NCBI GenBank assembly: GCA_024404655.1
Contig: JAKSPR010000199.1
Coordinates: 1 to 5,616 of the forward strand
Length of the DNA stretch: 5,616 bases
Reading direction: 5' to 3'
Source of the DNA: Clostridia bacterium
GTDB lineage: Bacteria; Bacillota; Clostridia; Oscillospirales; CAG-272
The notes under the pieces are model-generated. The model had not been told where the DNA came from and did no database searches. It was given only the letters and a program-made list of their open reading frames with translations. Shown one piece after another: positions 5,596 through 5,616 of this stretch. The translations under genes and the position numbers were made by a program. Numbering within the stretch: position 1 is the stretch's first letter; each line of letters begins with the position of its first letter.

Positions 5596-5616
5596 TTTCT
5601 GGTGTTTGTTTCATCA
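5584..5616. repeat. 33-bp direct repeat, copy 2, ending at the window edge
   Basis: The copy begins GGTTCTTCATAATTTCTGG and ends TCATCA at the last base of the window, so its true right boundary is unseen. It is 28/33 identical to copy 1 at 5484-5516. Further copies could follow outside the window; the 100-bp step would put the next one near 5684. Confidence 0.7.

Noticed and set aside
5484..5616. CRISPR array from the 33-bp repeats
   Set aside because: There are only two diverged copies (28/33), the intervening DNA is 67 bp with its own hairpins, and no cas gene is visible.

Overview
The window holds three genes, all on the minus strand, in about 5.6 kb. GC content looks close to one half. 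The genes have strong Shine-Dalgarno sites and near-consensus sigma-A promoters, and they include a single-chain pyruvate:ferredoxin oxidoreductase (PFOR). MutY carries a Cys spacing that I recall from clostridial homologues. Together these suggest an obligately anaerobic, fermentative Firmicute of the class Clostridia, possibly a gut Oscillospiraceae or Ruminococcaceae. The placement is inference; there is no rRNA or tRNA in the window.

Layout in the direction of transcription (right to left). Positions 5392-5616 are a gene-poor upstream region with two 33-bp near-identical direct repeats exactly 100 bp apart and two hairpins. A near-perfect promoter (5363-5391) then drives mutY (4281-5333). 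An alpha/beta hydrolase of unknown substrate (3528-4262) follows 18 bp later and is probably co-transcribed. After its stop comes about 190 bp of GC-rich, fold-prone sequence (3340-3527), then a perfect 14-bp hairpin flanked by A and T tracts (3288-3320) that should end the transcript. Next is an independent promoter (3208-3236) with an inverted repeat in its spacer, a 14-bp palindrome near the predicted start of transcription, and a leader of about 105 nt. Last is nifJ (PFOR), which runs off the left edge at codon 1031.

Functionally, PFOR is the central anaerobic enzyme converting pyruvate to acetyl-CoA, CO2 and reduced ferredoxin. MutY removes adenine mispaired with 8-oxoguanine. The hydrolase is not assignable to a pathway from its sequence. 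The repair/hydrolase unit and nifJ look like separate transcription units divided by the terminator.

I see no clear novel system such as a defence locus, CRISPR array or mobile element with a transposase. The parts most worth a second look are the structured GC-rich intergenic element, the nifJ control region, the 100-bp-period repeats at the right edge, and a 1,024-codon antisense open frame over nifJ that codon bias explains.
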